Positions 1 to 9,987 of a stretch of DNA of 64,000 nt are shown here, in pieces (the first letter of the stretch is position 1; the number at the start of each line of letters is the position of its first letter). A program made the translations under genes and the position numbers. Origin of the DNA: Solen grandis (Eukaryota > Mollusca > Bivalvia > Adapedonta > Solenidae); assembly GCA_021229015.1 (NCBI GenBank), contig CM037778.1, forward strand, positions 19,984,909 to 20,048,908, written 5' to 3'. The notes below the pieces were generated by a model. That model saw only the letters and a program-made list of their open reading frames with translations. It was not told where the DNA came from and did no database searches.

Positions 1-167
1 CAAAACGGTCGCAATATGCGGCTGTTCCAAGAAAAAGTCTAACCTGCAACTTAAACAATATTGAGAGGTCTGAGAACCTCACTTATATGCAACTCATGAA
101 GGGATTACTTTTGAAGTAATTGAAGACGATTGATACAACTTACATTTGCATTTTTTCCCTCAGCAAT

Positions 168-690
168 TAAGGTAATCCATCCGTCATTAAACTAAAGTCA
201 TGACCTTTTAAATGCTAAAAATATTTCAGTGAACATACAAGCATCCCTTGACTTGGAGTTATAGGCTCCTTTGTTCTAAGTCTATAAAAAAGGATCGCAT
301 TTATCATAAAATTTCCATGAACACTTGATGGACCATGATCCCAAATAAATGATGGATGGATAACCTTAAATGATTTATATATTGACTTGTTACTGTGCTA
401 AGTATGGTATGAATTGAATTAATCGGTATGTTCTACATAAATTAAGAGTCTAAATATCAATCAAATCAATATGAACTTATTTAAGGTATTCCATCCATCA
501 TTAAAGTAGGATCATGGTCCTTCAAATGCTTTAGTGCAGATGTAAGCATTAATTGACTTTGAATTATATGCTTTTTTGCTCAAAATCTATAAAGGCATGC
601 ATTTTCCTACGATCACTTTAATGGACAATGTTAATGAATGGATCACTTTTGGTGCATTTGAATTCAGATTTCTCTATGGCTTTACAAATA
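168..690. repeat. Two diverged direct repeat units of about 315 bp
   Basis: Two stretches, starting near 170 and near 484, share an order of words: GGTA-TCCATCC, then CATTAAA, a block around CAAATGCT, a TATAAA-containing AT-rich block, and a closing stretch ending in ATGATGG or GAATGG. A third related copy lies far away at about 30345-30560. The units are clearly diverged, so this is an old interspersed or tandem repeat and not a young array. I see no coding potential. The flanks (1-167 and 691-1295) hold nothing I can identify. Confidence 0.5.
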
Positions 691-1295
691 AATAGATCTA
701 CGTAAAGTTGTTTCTAAAAAGTACGCGGCACTCAAATAATCAGAATATAATGAAATATACTGAACTGTATAGACAACGAGAATGGATACAAACAATAACC
801 TAAGACAGAAAGAACGTACGTGAAACAAATAAACATCAGTATTGCTAAAGTTAGCGAAAAGGGCCCATATATTATCGAAATCAGTACAAATATTGTTGAA
901 ACTAGTACATACTTTTTGTAGTCATTAAAACCCATGTACTGTACTGTGGGTGGACATAATAATACGGCGTATCTATTCTTCATTTATTCACCATTACGAT
1001 ACATATATTGTTTTTACAATCATTCTTACATTAACTAGTTTTACTTATTATGTTTAACGTCCCATCGACAATATTTCAGTCGTGTGTAGACTATGTTTCC
1101 TTGAAACAGATATAGTGCTGCCACTCTGTATTATCACGCCGTAGATATGTGACATGACATCATACCAAATCACAATATCCTTTCGTTTTAGTGTAGTCAT
1201 TAGCTCGTCGGTGAAAAGTTACATTGCATTTGCTATCATTTTAATTACTCTAATATGTATTATACATGTAGTTACATAAATGTATACATAAACAA

Positions 1296-2102
1296 TAGGC
1301 CTATATGACCATCGCTCACCAGAGTACATCAGCTTATTTTAAACGATTCAAGTCACTTGAGTTTACCTGGTTTCTTCCAGCAGCAACCAGATTCAAGTTT
1401 CAGAGTCTAGGACCTCAGTTTTCAAGGGATTGAAAATGCTTACACAATTATGGTATGAACCTTTTAGGCTATTATTCTGAACATTAGTTCCAGAGGAGAA
1501 GCATTTTTAATTTTTTTATAAAGAATATATAAGGAACCAGCTGAACTCTAGGGGTCTCATTTTTTAAGGGATCAACTTAATTTTAGCAATTATGGTAGAC
1601 ATTCATAAGGTGACCATTTGTGCCAAATGAAATTAAATTCTAGCCATTGATTTCACAGAAGAAGAATTTTGTAATTTTCTATATAGAGTATACATGTATA
1701 AAGAAACTAGCTGACCACCTAGGGGGGGTCATTTTCACGGGATCAACTTGATTTTAGCAAATATGGTAGACAGTCAATAGGTGACCATTTTTCCACTTCA
1801 ATTCTAACTGCTAACTGCTGGTTTCACAGAAGATTTTTTCAAATTTCCTTAATACAGTATATAAGGAAATTAGCCACCCCTATGGCCCTTATCATAAGGT
1901 GACCATTTGTGCTAAATGAAATTTCTGGCCATTTGCTTGACAGAAGAAGAATTTTTGAATTTTCTATTACAGCTATATAAAGAAACTAGCTGACCCCTGT
2001 GTGTGTAGGGGGTGGGGGTGGGGGCTAATTTTTCACGGGATCAACTTTATTTAGCAATTATGGTAGACAGCCATCAGGTTACCATTTGTGCTAAATGAAA
2101 TT
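1296..2102 (+). repeat. Truncated interspersed repeat with tandem core (Helentron-like, non-autonomous)
   Basis: The left end near 1310 (CGCTCACCAGAGTACATC) is the same word found at the left end of the repeat at 39253. It is followed by about five diverged tandem units of roughly 135-170 bp, each with GCAA-TATGGTAGACA followed by AAGGTGACCATTTGTGC and a block AGAAGAAT..TTTCTAT. Anchors fall near 1445, 1586, 1757, 1890 and 2055. The array stops at about 2102, exactly where Gypsy gag homology begins, so the 3' hairpin end is missing. Classification as a Helentron-associated element is inference from the shared left end and the tandem core. Confidence 0.55.
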
Positions 2103-2194
2103 ATATTCATATAAGAAGAAATTAGCCAATCCTTTAGGACCCTGTATGTTCAAATGTTCTTTTGTGCCTCCTTGTGGTCCTGTCATGGAAGCAC

Positions 2195-2644
2195 TCAGAA
2201 GTTTTCCGGACAATTTCGTACTATGTGTCTTTCTTTACCACACTGGTAGCAGGTATATGTATGTCCTGTATTGTTACGTGTATATGGTCTAAATGTATTT
2301 GTGCCTGTAGGTCGTTGCTGTCTAAACTGTCCTCTCCCTCTATTCTGTAGACCTCCTCTATTTCCTCTTCCTCTTCCATATCGTTGTCCTCTATTTGGAA
2401 TAAACCCTCTCGGTTGAAAGGATGGTTGCGGCATATGTTGCTGTAGCAATTCTGTTTGTTGTTGTAGCAATAGTTGTGTTTGCTGTTGATGGGATTCCTT
2501 TTCTTTCTCTAATAGTTCTATTCTGTTGTCCATTTTTGTAAGGAGATCCTTTATTTGGTTTGGTTTGGTTTCATTGACCGCATTGCACTTTGTAGAAGTC
2601 ACTCTATCCTTACCATTTGATGTTGCTGATGTTGATGGTTTCAT
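2195..2644 (-). pseudogene. Gypsy-type Gag, C-terminal part with zinc knuckle
   Basis: This is the nucleocapsid half of an LTR-retrotransposon Gag protein, which would coat element RNA in virus-like particles. Its 149 residues hold a Gln-rich coiled-coil-like stretch (about residues 38-70), an Arg/Gly-rich nucleic-acid-binding stretch (about 78-112) and one CCHC zinc knuckle near the C-terminus (CYQCGKERHIVRNC, CX2CX4HX4C). It overlaps the upstream Gag ORF by four bases (ATGA), in the -1 frame. No canonical slippery heptamer is visible there, so the split is more likely an indel than programmed frameshifting. Gag-like coding continues past the stop in another frame to about 2105, where it meets the tandem repeat. 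Gag is certain; assignment to Ty3/Gypsy is by overall layout. Confidence 0.8.
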
Positions 2645-3336
2645 TTCACTTCACTTTCAATTTTCCGCACCTCTATTTTAAACTTGTCGTAGTCATCTGT
2701 TGTTTCGTATTTCAAGTTGGCATGTTGTTTCAATGGTTGACTTATTCCTTGATATACAATTGTTTTCAATAATTTGCTATTTAATGGCTTTAGGACGCCA
2801 TTATCCACTGCCTGAGCGAACAGCTCTTCTACTCTTGCTGCATACTTGGTAAAAGTCTCAGTTGATCCCATCTGGCACGCATAAAAATGTTTGAGAATTG
2901 TTTCTTGGTTATCAATTTGTCCATAAGTGCTTTGAAATTTATGAAGTATTTCCAAAACTGACGCTTTAGTTCCTAATCTTCTGAGAATATCCGCAGCTTC
3001 TCCACGTGCTGACCGTCTAATGGCTAAAAGTATAGAATCCTCAGAATAAGTCTTCTCCTCCAACAGGCATTGAATTTCATATCTCCAAGTTCTGTAACTT
3101 ACATCTCCTTTTCCTTCCTCTCCAAAATATGTTGAAATTCTAGGAGATTGGCGCTTTTCAGAAGCCGGTAATTTTGATTCATATGCTTTTAAGAAAGTCT
3201 CAAACTCTGCCTTTGACCCAACTCCTGTTGGTTTAATGTCAAGAGTCCTTATAGCTCCCAAGAGCTTAAGCTCTTCTTCAGAAACGTCATCCTTAGTTGC
3301 AGGAGTTGCCATTCTAAGTGTTAGTGTATCACACAA
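2641..3336 (-). CDS. Gypsy-type Gag, N-terminal/capsid-like part
   Basis: The 231-residue ORF reads leftward into the zinc-knuckle ORF. Methionine 9, which begins MATPATKDDV, is the likelier start because the residues before it look like read-in. The body is helical and polar, with a capsid-like core around RRSARGEAADILRRLG and a typical Gag segment YGQIDNQETILKHFYACQ. Capsid domains of this kind multimerise into the element's particle. Its orientation is opposite to the Gypsy pol that begins 2 kb to the right, so the two cannot be read as one gag-pol unit as they stand. They could be separate insertions or one element rearranged by inversion. Confidence 0.75.
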   Translation of the reverse strand: MCDTLTLRMATPATKDDVSEEELKLLGAIRTLDIKPTGVGSKAEFETFLKAYESKLPASEKRQSPRISTYFGEEGKGDVSYRTWRYEIQCLLEEKTYSEDSILLAIRRSARGEAADILRRLGTKASVLEILHKFQSTYGQIDNQETILKHFYACQMGSTETFTKYAARVEELFAQAVDNGVLKPLNSKLLKTIVYQGISQPLKQHANLKYETTDDYDKFKIEVRKIESEVK

Positions 3337-4687
3337 TCAATCACTATTCAATACAATAAGTATTTCAAAGAAATGTTCTCAATGTCACTAGATCACTAAA
3401 AATTTCAAAGAAATTTTTTTCAATGTCACTTTCACTAAGAAATATTCTCAATGTCTACTATATAATGCAAATGTAGTATTCCATTCAATTTCCACTGTGC
3501 ACATCCACCTTTAATCTGCTAGTCACCAAGTGATTCACCTTAACCTTAAGTTTTAACTTAATTCTAACTTAGTAACTAATATTTCTGTTTAAGTATCAAT
3601 TGAAATCAACTTAACTATCTTTAATCAGAACTCATGTTTATTTATCCCAAAATTTGTCAGACGTCTATTACAAAACTGTTTCAATTTTCATTCAAATGAA
3701 AATTCAAATGAATTAAGATTCCATTCTTTTGTAAAATAAAATAAATAAATAAAGTAGTAAATTAACTTTGTTACAGAAATGTATAACAATAATAGCTTAA
3801 ATTACAAACTATCATTTTAATCAAAGTCAGATATGGCAAAATTAAAGCTCAATTAATATTTTGAACCACCTTAAATAATTCAAATTCAAAATAGTAAACA
3901 ACATTTAATGTTAAAGTCAAATATCTTAAACCACCTTTAAAGTTCTAGTCCAATATAGTAAACTACCTTTAAGTAATAATAGATGGTCCTTTCAATTCAA
4001 TATTCACTTTTTCACTGAAATATGCAATATTTGATAACAAACTAAGAACTCTATGTATCTATAAGTGCTAACTAGTAAAATACTACTTCAAATATTTAGT
4101 TAGAATAAAAAGTTTTTTCCTAAATCAAATGAACATATAACTAATACATGTATCTCTGTTCTGCACTCTGCACCTGTAATAAAGCTGTAATAGATATATA
4201 GTATACAAATGGCTTAATGAAAACAACTAATCCTATGTCCTGCACCTACAATAAACTGTTACACATAATAAACACAGTAAAATGCAATCAGTTTGTGCTT
4301 AAACTGTAAACAATCTGCTTTCTGAAAGAAAAGAAAGAAAATAAAAAAAATAAATAAAAAAATCTCCACTTCTGAAAAGAAACAGTGTAGTGACTTAATT
4401 ATGAAATTTACAACCAATGGAAATCTACAACACAAGGGAAATCCTTTGGGGAAAAAAAGAAGGTACTTTTAAGGTCTATTGAACCAAAATAAATAAAGCA
4501 AATAGTTAGACCTGCTAGAATCTAAAAATTCACAATACGCTTGAATAAACGTGGAAAATAATGGTGGGTTCAATTCAGTAAAAACGGCGGTCTTACCAAC
4601 TAAGGGATTTTTTTCAGTAATGAAAAAAGATAGAAAGATGACTTCTATTAATCTTGAATGCAAATTATCCCATCACCAAATTGTCAG
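3337..4687 (-). other. Gag 5' leader, AT-rich and non-coding
   Basis: About 1.35 kb separate the Gag start from a possible LTR end. It has three near-copies of a short word (TTTCAAAGAAAT followed by CTCAATGTCACT) at 3360-3460, and several diverged phrases of the type AAACCACCTTTAA and AATAGTAAAC around 3860-3980. A purine run lies at 4325-4370. I see no ORF of substance. A leader this long is unusual and may include inserted DNA. Confidence 0.35.
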
Positions 4688-5160
4688 TTAGTGGAAAATG
4701 CTGTGAATTTTTTTTCTCACACGATGACAATATTCATACTACATGTATAACCAAAATCACTCAAAATAACCCCGAATTTTTGAAAACTTCAAGATAATCT
4801 AAATAAAAATAAAGAAAACCCTTTATTTCAGCCAAAACCCATTGAGTGATTTAAGTGAATAATAAATTTTCTGACTCACCACCTGATAAAAACAGTAAAC
4901 AACCACTGACTATGAGTGTCTCTTATTCTGAATGAATCACAAAGTGTTACAGTGTCACTGTCACTAGTCCGAAAACACCATCCAAATCACGTAAAGATTA
5001 CAGGCTGGCATCGTCATCATCTGAGAAGCTGCGTTGAAAACGGGTTTTGCGTCCCTCGGGTTGTCCTGTGTTGTGTCGTCCCAAAATCGATCCACTATCC
5101 AACATGTTTATTTACACAATCGTTTGCACGAGATCCAAATGTCTAAATGATTATTGGAAT
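4688..5160 (-). repeat. Possible 5' LTR of the gag-bearing element
   Basis: On the minus strand this stretch carries an AATAAA polyadenylation-type signal near 4811 and ends in ..CTAACTGACA. Two bases later comes TTGGTGATGGGA, which has the TGG start expected of a tRNA primer-binding site, though I cannot match it to a particular tRNA. The outer (right) boundary is not visible, and no second copy exists in the window, so this is tentative. It does not match the LTR proposed at 16742-17105, which argues that this gag and the plus-strand pol come from different elements. Confidence 0.3.
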
Positions 5161-5341
5161 AATATTAAATGTTCATTCCAATTGAATTGAAGATATAATG
5201 AATATGTCCAAGTTAAGATAAAGTTGTTCAATAAATTTAAGGTGATTACTCACAGATAATATCACATGTACACAATCCAGATGTACACTGTCCTGCAACA
5301 CGAAATAACGATGAGTTCCTATACATTTTTTTTAAGCAAAG

Positions 5342-5774
5342 ACATCGCAGAATTCCCCCGGGAATGGTTGATGAAGTTCGTCAGCATATAGAACAGCTTT
5401 TGGCCAGTGGTGTTATCCAGAAATCAAAGTCACCTTGGGCATCTAATGTCGTGTTAGTCCGTAAGAAGAATGGGAAATTACGTATGTGTGTGGATTTCCG
5501 CATGCTTAACAATAAATCAGTCAAGGATGCATACGCCCTGCATAGAATAGAGGAAGTTTTTGATGTTTTAAATGGAGCAAAATGGTTCAGTACTATCGAC
5601 ATGAAGTCTGGCTACCATCAAGTAGAACTTGAAGACTCGCACAAGGAAAGGACAGCCTTCACAGTGGGACCACTTGGTTTTTACGAGTATGTGAAAATGC
5701 CCTTTGGCCTTTCAAATTCGCCTGCAACATACCAACGCCTTATGGAAGAGTGCTTAGGGGACTACAATTTATAG
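5342..5774 (+). pseudogene. Gypsy-type pol: reverse transcriptase, first part
   Basis: This begins abruptly inside the reverse transcriptase at HRRIPPGMVDEV, so protease and the RT N-terminus are absent. It continues through SPWASNVVLVRKKNGKLRMCVDFR and the catalytic-D block STIDMKSGYHQVEL, to the FGLSNSPATYQR block. The in-frame TAG at 5772-5774 interrupts what would be the same frame leading into the YLDD box. The sequence left of 5342 has no RT homology, so 5340 is a breakpoint. RT copies element RNA into DNA in the particle. The family call is firm; this copy is dead. Confidence 0.9.
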
Positions 5775-6535
5775 ATTTGCATAATTTATTTAGACGACTT
5801 AACAGTATTTTCGAACAGCTTTGAACAACATCTCGAGAGATTGGATTCAATACTTACCCGTCTTCAGCATTGCAATTTAAAACTCTCTGGGGAAAAATGT
5901 TTTTTTTACAGGAACGAGTTAAGTTTTTAGGACACATTGTAAGCGACCAAGGCATTGAAACTGATCCAGACAAGATTGCCAAAGTTTTAAAATGGCCCAC
6001 ACCTTCCAACCCTGATGAGTTGCAATCATTCTTAGCCTTTTCCGGATATTATCGTCGTTTTGTTAAGGATTTCTCCAAGATAACAAAACCTCTTTCAGAC
6101 CTTTTACCTCCGACATCTACCAAGAAGAACAAAAAACCTAAAGAACAGAAACCTTGGGTTTGGGATAAGATTCAACAACAGACATTTGACAAGCTGAAAC
6201 AAATATTAACTTCTCCACCTATACAAGCTTATCCAGATTTTCAACGGCCTTTCATTCTCCACACGGATGCTTCAATAAATGGATTAGGTGCGATTCTCTA
6301 CCAGATGCAAGATGATAAGAAGAGAGTTATAGCTTACGCAAGCCGTAGCTTATCAAAATCCGAAAAGAATTATCCAGCATACAAGCTCGAGTTTTTAGCA
6401 TTGAAATGGGCAGTCGCGGAAAAGTTTTCAGACTACTTGACGAACAATAAATTTAGCGTATATACAGATAACAACCCGCTTACACACATTGGATGCCACC
6501 GGTCAGCGTTGGGTCTCAGCACTTGGTTCTTTTGA
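5775..6535 (+). pseudogene. Gypsy-type pol: RT catalytic box, connection and RNase H
   Basis: After the stop at 5774 the frame continues with IIYLDDLTVFS, the catalytic YXDD box (5784-5816). A frame change follows at a run of eight T near 5905. The next frame carries KFLGHIVSDQGIETDPDK (RT thumb) and FSGYYRRFVKDFS. The RNase H domain then appears with FILHTDASINGLGAILYQ (catalytic D), the SRSLSKSEKNY block, the E in KLEFLALKWAV, and YTDNNPLTHI. At about 6490 a few codons normally found after PLTHI are missing and the frame shifts. The residues seen are those required for catalysis, but the reading frame is broken at least three times. Confidence 0.85.
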
Positions 6536-6728
6536 TTTTGACATTATCTATCGTTCAGGACTTAAAAATGCAGACGCTGATGGAATGTCCAGATATCCTT
6601 TTGAAAAAGTTACACAAGATGAAGAAACAACTATAAGAATTGATGACAGTACAGTTAAAGTAATTTGTAGTAACATCCAAATGCCTCCGTATGTCGAAAA
6701 CTTTGTCAGAACCTATCAATGTAGTTGA
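6489..6728 (+). pseudogene. Gypsy-type pol: RNase H end and linker
   Basis: The ORF starts DATGQRWVSALGSFDFDIIY, the conserved C-terminal RNase H segment, followed by NADADGMSRYP, the hallmark end of Gypsy RNase H. The residues after that form an acidic linker before integrase. A further frame change occurs between about 6690 and 6728, where the next ORF takes over. Confidence 0.8.
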
Positions 6729-7203
6729 TATAACAGATTGTCCTGGCCAGCCTTTAGCCCAAGTAGAAATGAGAGAGTTGAGAGCAAGTCAAAGAGATGA
6801 CGCCATTTTAGGAAAATGGGTTAGAGCAACCATCGATAAAAAGCTACCTAATAGGAATATAGAATTTACCAAAGAGGACCATATCATGAAAAAGATCTAT
6901 CCACAGCTGAAGATGATTAGAGGAATATTATACAGAAAGATTAGTGAAGGTGAAAAAAAGATTCAACAGTTGGTATTGCCAGCGGTCTACCATAGACAAG
7001 AACTTGAGGGACATCATAATGATGTAGGACACCCAGGTCGTGATCGAACAATTGCTTTAGCACGAGCTAGATTCTATTGGTCTTGTATCACAGCGAACAT
7101 CGAAAAGTGGGTCACATCATGTGAGAGATGCCTTAAGCGCAAATCCTCAACCAACATCAGAGCACCTCTAGTAAACGTTGTTACCACTTATCCACTCGAA
7201 TAA
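6691..7203 (+). pseudogene. Gypsy-type integrase, zinc-binding N-terminal domain
   Basis: This holds the HHCC zinc-binding module of integrase: HHNDVGHPGRDRT followed by FYWSCI and CERCLKRK, with two His and two Cys in the usual spacing (about residues 105-150). The ORF ends at an in-frame TAA (7201-7203) directly before the integrase core in the same frame, so a single substitution explains the break. Integrase inserts element cDNA into chromosomes. Confidence 0.85.
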
Positions 7204-7209
7204 GTAGCC

Positions 7210-7599
7210 ATGGATTTTCTTACCCTTGAAGCTTCCAAAGGAGGAATAGAGAACATCCTGGTAGTGACTGATCATTTTACTAAATTAGCCCTAGCAATAC
7301 CCTGCAAGAACCAGACAGCTAAAACCACAGCGGACGCACTCTATAATAACTTCATTGTGCACTATGGCATTCCCACTCGACTCCATTCAGATCAGGGTGC
7401 TAATTTCGAGTCAGACATAATTCGTGAACTATGCAACATCATGGGAATTAGAAAGTCTAGAACAACTGTATATCACGCCATGGGGAACGCTATCCCGGAA
7501 AGATATAACCGCACGTTGTTAGATATGTTGGGAACTTTGGATCCGGTGCAGAAAAAAAGATTGGCGAAAGTACCTTCCATCACTTGTTTACGCCTATAA
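7210..7599 (+). pseudogene. Gypsy-type integrase, DDE catalytic core
   Basis: The core starts MDFLTLEASKGG (first catalytic Asp), continues with VVTDHFTKLALAIPCKNQTA and HSDQGANFES (second Asp), and reaches PERYNRTLLDMLGTL (catalytic Glu). The segment before the Glu, normally a PQGN-type loop, reads GNAIPERY and looks altered. The frame breaks at a run of seven A near 7553, after which conserved sequence continues in another frame. Confidence 0.85.
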
Positions 7600-8707
7600 T
7601 TGTACCATTCATGAAACAACAAAAATGTCTCCATTTGAGTTAATGTTTGGACGAGAACCAAAATTGCCAGTTGATTCATTATTTTAGGGAACAGAACTAG
7701 AAACCTGTAACAAAACAACAAAAACATATATTGAAGATCTTAGGGATAGGCTAAATACTACACATGACATTGTTTACAAGGTAACATCAGAGGCAAGGAA
7801 GAAACAGAAAGAAGGTTATGACAGACGTGCCAAAGCAGCTAGATTGGAAGTAGGAGACAGTGTTTTTATCAAGATATTATCATATGAAGGTAAACACAAA
7901 ATTTGAGCGAACATTTACCAGGTTATCGATCAACCTAATCATGACATCCCCGTATATATAGTCAGATCACCCGCAGGAAGAGAAAAGAAGCTTCATCGTA
8001 ATCATCTATTGCCAGTAGGATTAGTTCATGACCGATCACCTCAGCATAAGATGAAAGATGAAGACAAGACAGATTTGATACCAGAACCATGTCCTTTGAG
8101 TTTTAAGAAGAAACACACTTTTAACAAAAAGGGAGAAGGTAAAGGTACAGCTGCAACTGAGACAGAGAAGTGTTACAGAGATAGGACAGATGATAGAGAA
8201 GATAGTGACGTCACTGAATGCAGTTCAGGTGATGAATATGTTGCTATAACATATTCGTCAGGGGACGCTCTGAGACCTGAAAGAGATAAGACAAGGAGTG
8301 TGTCTAAAGAGAGGCACAAGACCTCAGAAAGGGATGAGAGAGACAAACCAGATAAAAGGGTGATAATCGATACGGACCGTCAAACTGACAGCTAATTTGG
8401 CAGATGTGAAGAGACAGCAAGGAGGGAGATAGTAAGGTATGTCAGAGAGGGTGATGAATCTGATTCAGGTGATGATAGTCCAAGAGAGGGAACTCGAGAT
8501 GCTGCTAGAGCAGAACCTGTATTACGTAGGTCAACCAGGACTCGGAAGAAACCTGCTTGGTTTGAAGATTTTTATATCAATCAGGCAGCCAGTAGACCTA
8601 TTGATAGTAAGCTGAAAGCTTTGGAGGAACTGATGGCTTCAGGGGTGCTTAACACTGTAAATTCTGATGTAGCACATAACATCATTCAAGCTGTTATGCA
8701 CCAGTGA
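7600..8707 (+). pseudogene. Gypsy-type pol: integrase C-terminal part and tail
   Basis: Homology continues with the conserved phrase SPFELMFGREPKLPVDS, a GYDRRAKAARLEVGD block (integrase C-terminal subdomain), and HRNHLLPVG. A charged region follows, rich in Lys, Glu, Asp and Arg (8009-8395). The end carries RRSTRTRKKPAWFEDF, a basic tail common in this Gypsy group, and the frame stops with TGA at 8705-8707. Stops or shifts are visible at about 7686, 7907 and 8395. The charged part is long for an integrase tail and may have a chromatin or RNA-binding role; that is a guess. Confidence 0.7.
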
Positions 8708-9276
8708 TTCTTTTAAATTGTTGTATTTATTTCTTTTTTTAAACATTGATTGTTCATATTAAAAATTCCTAATAAAGTTAGGTTAGATTAATTAATGTTC
8801 AATATTATTATCTGAAATCGTATTTTTGTTGTTCAATTTAATTGGATAGATTGAAGGTGATAAATAAGATGAGAATATGCATTTATGTTTAATTTCGAGG
8901 AAACTACTAATTTTTTTTGTAAGTACATGTTGTATATATTTTTATATTTCGAGTTCGGTTGGGGCAAGTTTTTTTGTTTTTCCTAAGCTCAGAGTACTTG
9001 TCCAACCCAGGAACTATCAAGAGGGATTGTCGAAGCTTGCTGCTCAGTCGACCTGAAATTAAAGTTTTAACAAAGCAATTGTTGGAACATTTTTTTAGAG
9101 GGAAGGAAGACTGATAGTAGAAGATATAGTTGCATGTTTTTATTTAATATATATGTTGTATACTTCAGATTACTGGAGATATTGCATATTTATTTCCATA
9201 TTTGTTTTTCTAGTCTCACATAAGAGAGCAAGATGCCTTAACTGCTTTTTTTATTTTCAGGCACATGCTTGGCATA
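8708..9276 (+). other. 3' non-coding region of the Gypsy copy, left of the BEL insertion
   Basis: This is AT-rich sequence without an ORF. The host sequence resumes at 16031 beyond the BEL element, and together the two pieces form about 1.28 kb between pol and the proposed 3' LTR. I see no envelope-like reading frame in it. Confidence 0.5.
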
Positions 9277-9281
9277 CTGTT
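9277..9281. repeat. BEL target-site duplication, left copy (CTGTT)
   Basis: These five bases directly before the left LTR are repeated at 16026-16030 directly after the right LTR. Five bp is typical for BEL/Pao integration, so both element boundaries are fixed. Confidence 0.92.
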
Positions 9282-9581
9282 TGTTCAGAAGAGATTTGTT
9301 AAGATTTCTATATAACCAGTAAAATTATGCTTAGAAGGGATTTAATAGTAGATAATAGGTAAAGAGATATATTTTCACTATATATTATTAAAAACTACAG
9401 TAACTCTTCGTAATTTAGCATAATATATTTGATGGAATAATAAGAACCTGTTCCATGTAAAAATCAGCGTATTGAGTTTTGTTATAAAGCAGATCGCGAA
9501 AACTAATAAACATCGTTTAGCACGTGGTGTTTGTTCGATGGTTTCATCGTCCTACGTCCAAATTAGACATCGTTCAGAACA
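9282..9581 (+). repeat. BEL left LTR
   Basis: The 300-bp LTR starts TGTTCAGAAGAG and ends GTTCAGAACA, with the inverted termini TGTTC/GAACA. AATAAA at 9505-9510 is a likely polyadenylation signal. A TATATAA word lies at 9309-9315, close to the left edge. It matches 15725-16025 base for base except for one missing A in an A-run near 9335. Confidence 0.95.
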
Positions 9582-9586
9582 TTTAT

Positions 9587-9597
9587 TGGTAGCAGAG
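9587..9597 (+). promoter_or_regulatory. Primer-binding site matching initiator tRNA-Met
   Basis: TGGTAGCAGAG begins five bases after the LTR. It is complementary to the CCA, discriminator base and 3' acceptor strand of metazoan initiator tRNA-Met as I know it; the match ends at the acceptor-stem boundary. This is where minus-strand DNA synthesis would be primed. Confidence 0.75.
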
Positions 9598-9720
9598 CGA
9601 GGTTTGGCATCTATTCTTCATCGTTAAACTAGTAACTTTCGTCATATGTGTAAATAACGCCATAGATAAAGCGGCGAAACATCGGCACATTCGTCCTCGT
9701 AACCTTCGTACTTACCGACA

Positions 9721-9987
9721 ATGGCGGAGCTGAGCGATGAACTCATAGACTTGAAAACAGCAAAGACAAAGTGTAAGACTGCATTCACTAAGTCAAAAAA
9801 CAAATTATTAAGTTCAATAATTGATGCAGAGAATGTGGATAGGACACAAGTTGAATCCTTAAAAGATTTGTTTGACAAAAATCAGGATGAAGTGTCCCGA
9901 ATTCTTGAAAAGATGATAAGCTTATACAGATCTTTAAAAGACATTGAGAATGTCAAACTCATACAAAAAAATGGACATTATCAGTAA
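9721..9987 (+). CDS. BEL Gag, N-terminal segment
   Basis: The ORF starts MAELSDELIDLKTAK, 124 bases after the primer-binding site, and is the natural start of the BEL polyprotein. It is Lys- and Glu-rich and likely coiled-coil. It leaves the main gag frame in a run of seven A (about 9964-9970); with six A the frame would pass straight into the next ORF. The break is therefore a one-base difference in a homopolymer, either a mutation or a base-calling error. Confidence 0.75.
   Translation: MAELSDELIDLKTAKTKCKTAFTKSKNKLLSSIIDAENVDRTQVESLKDLFDKNQDEVSRILEKMISLYRSLKDIENVKLIQKNGHYQ

Noticed and set aside
2641..2644. Programmed frameshift between the two Gag ORFs
   Set aside because: No slippery heptamer or evident downstream structure; an ordinary indel explains the ATGA overlap better.
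4916..5146. 76-codon plus-strand ORF
   Set aside because: It lies antisense in the possible LTR of the gag element and has no domain.
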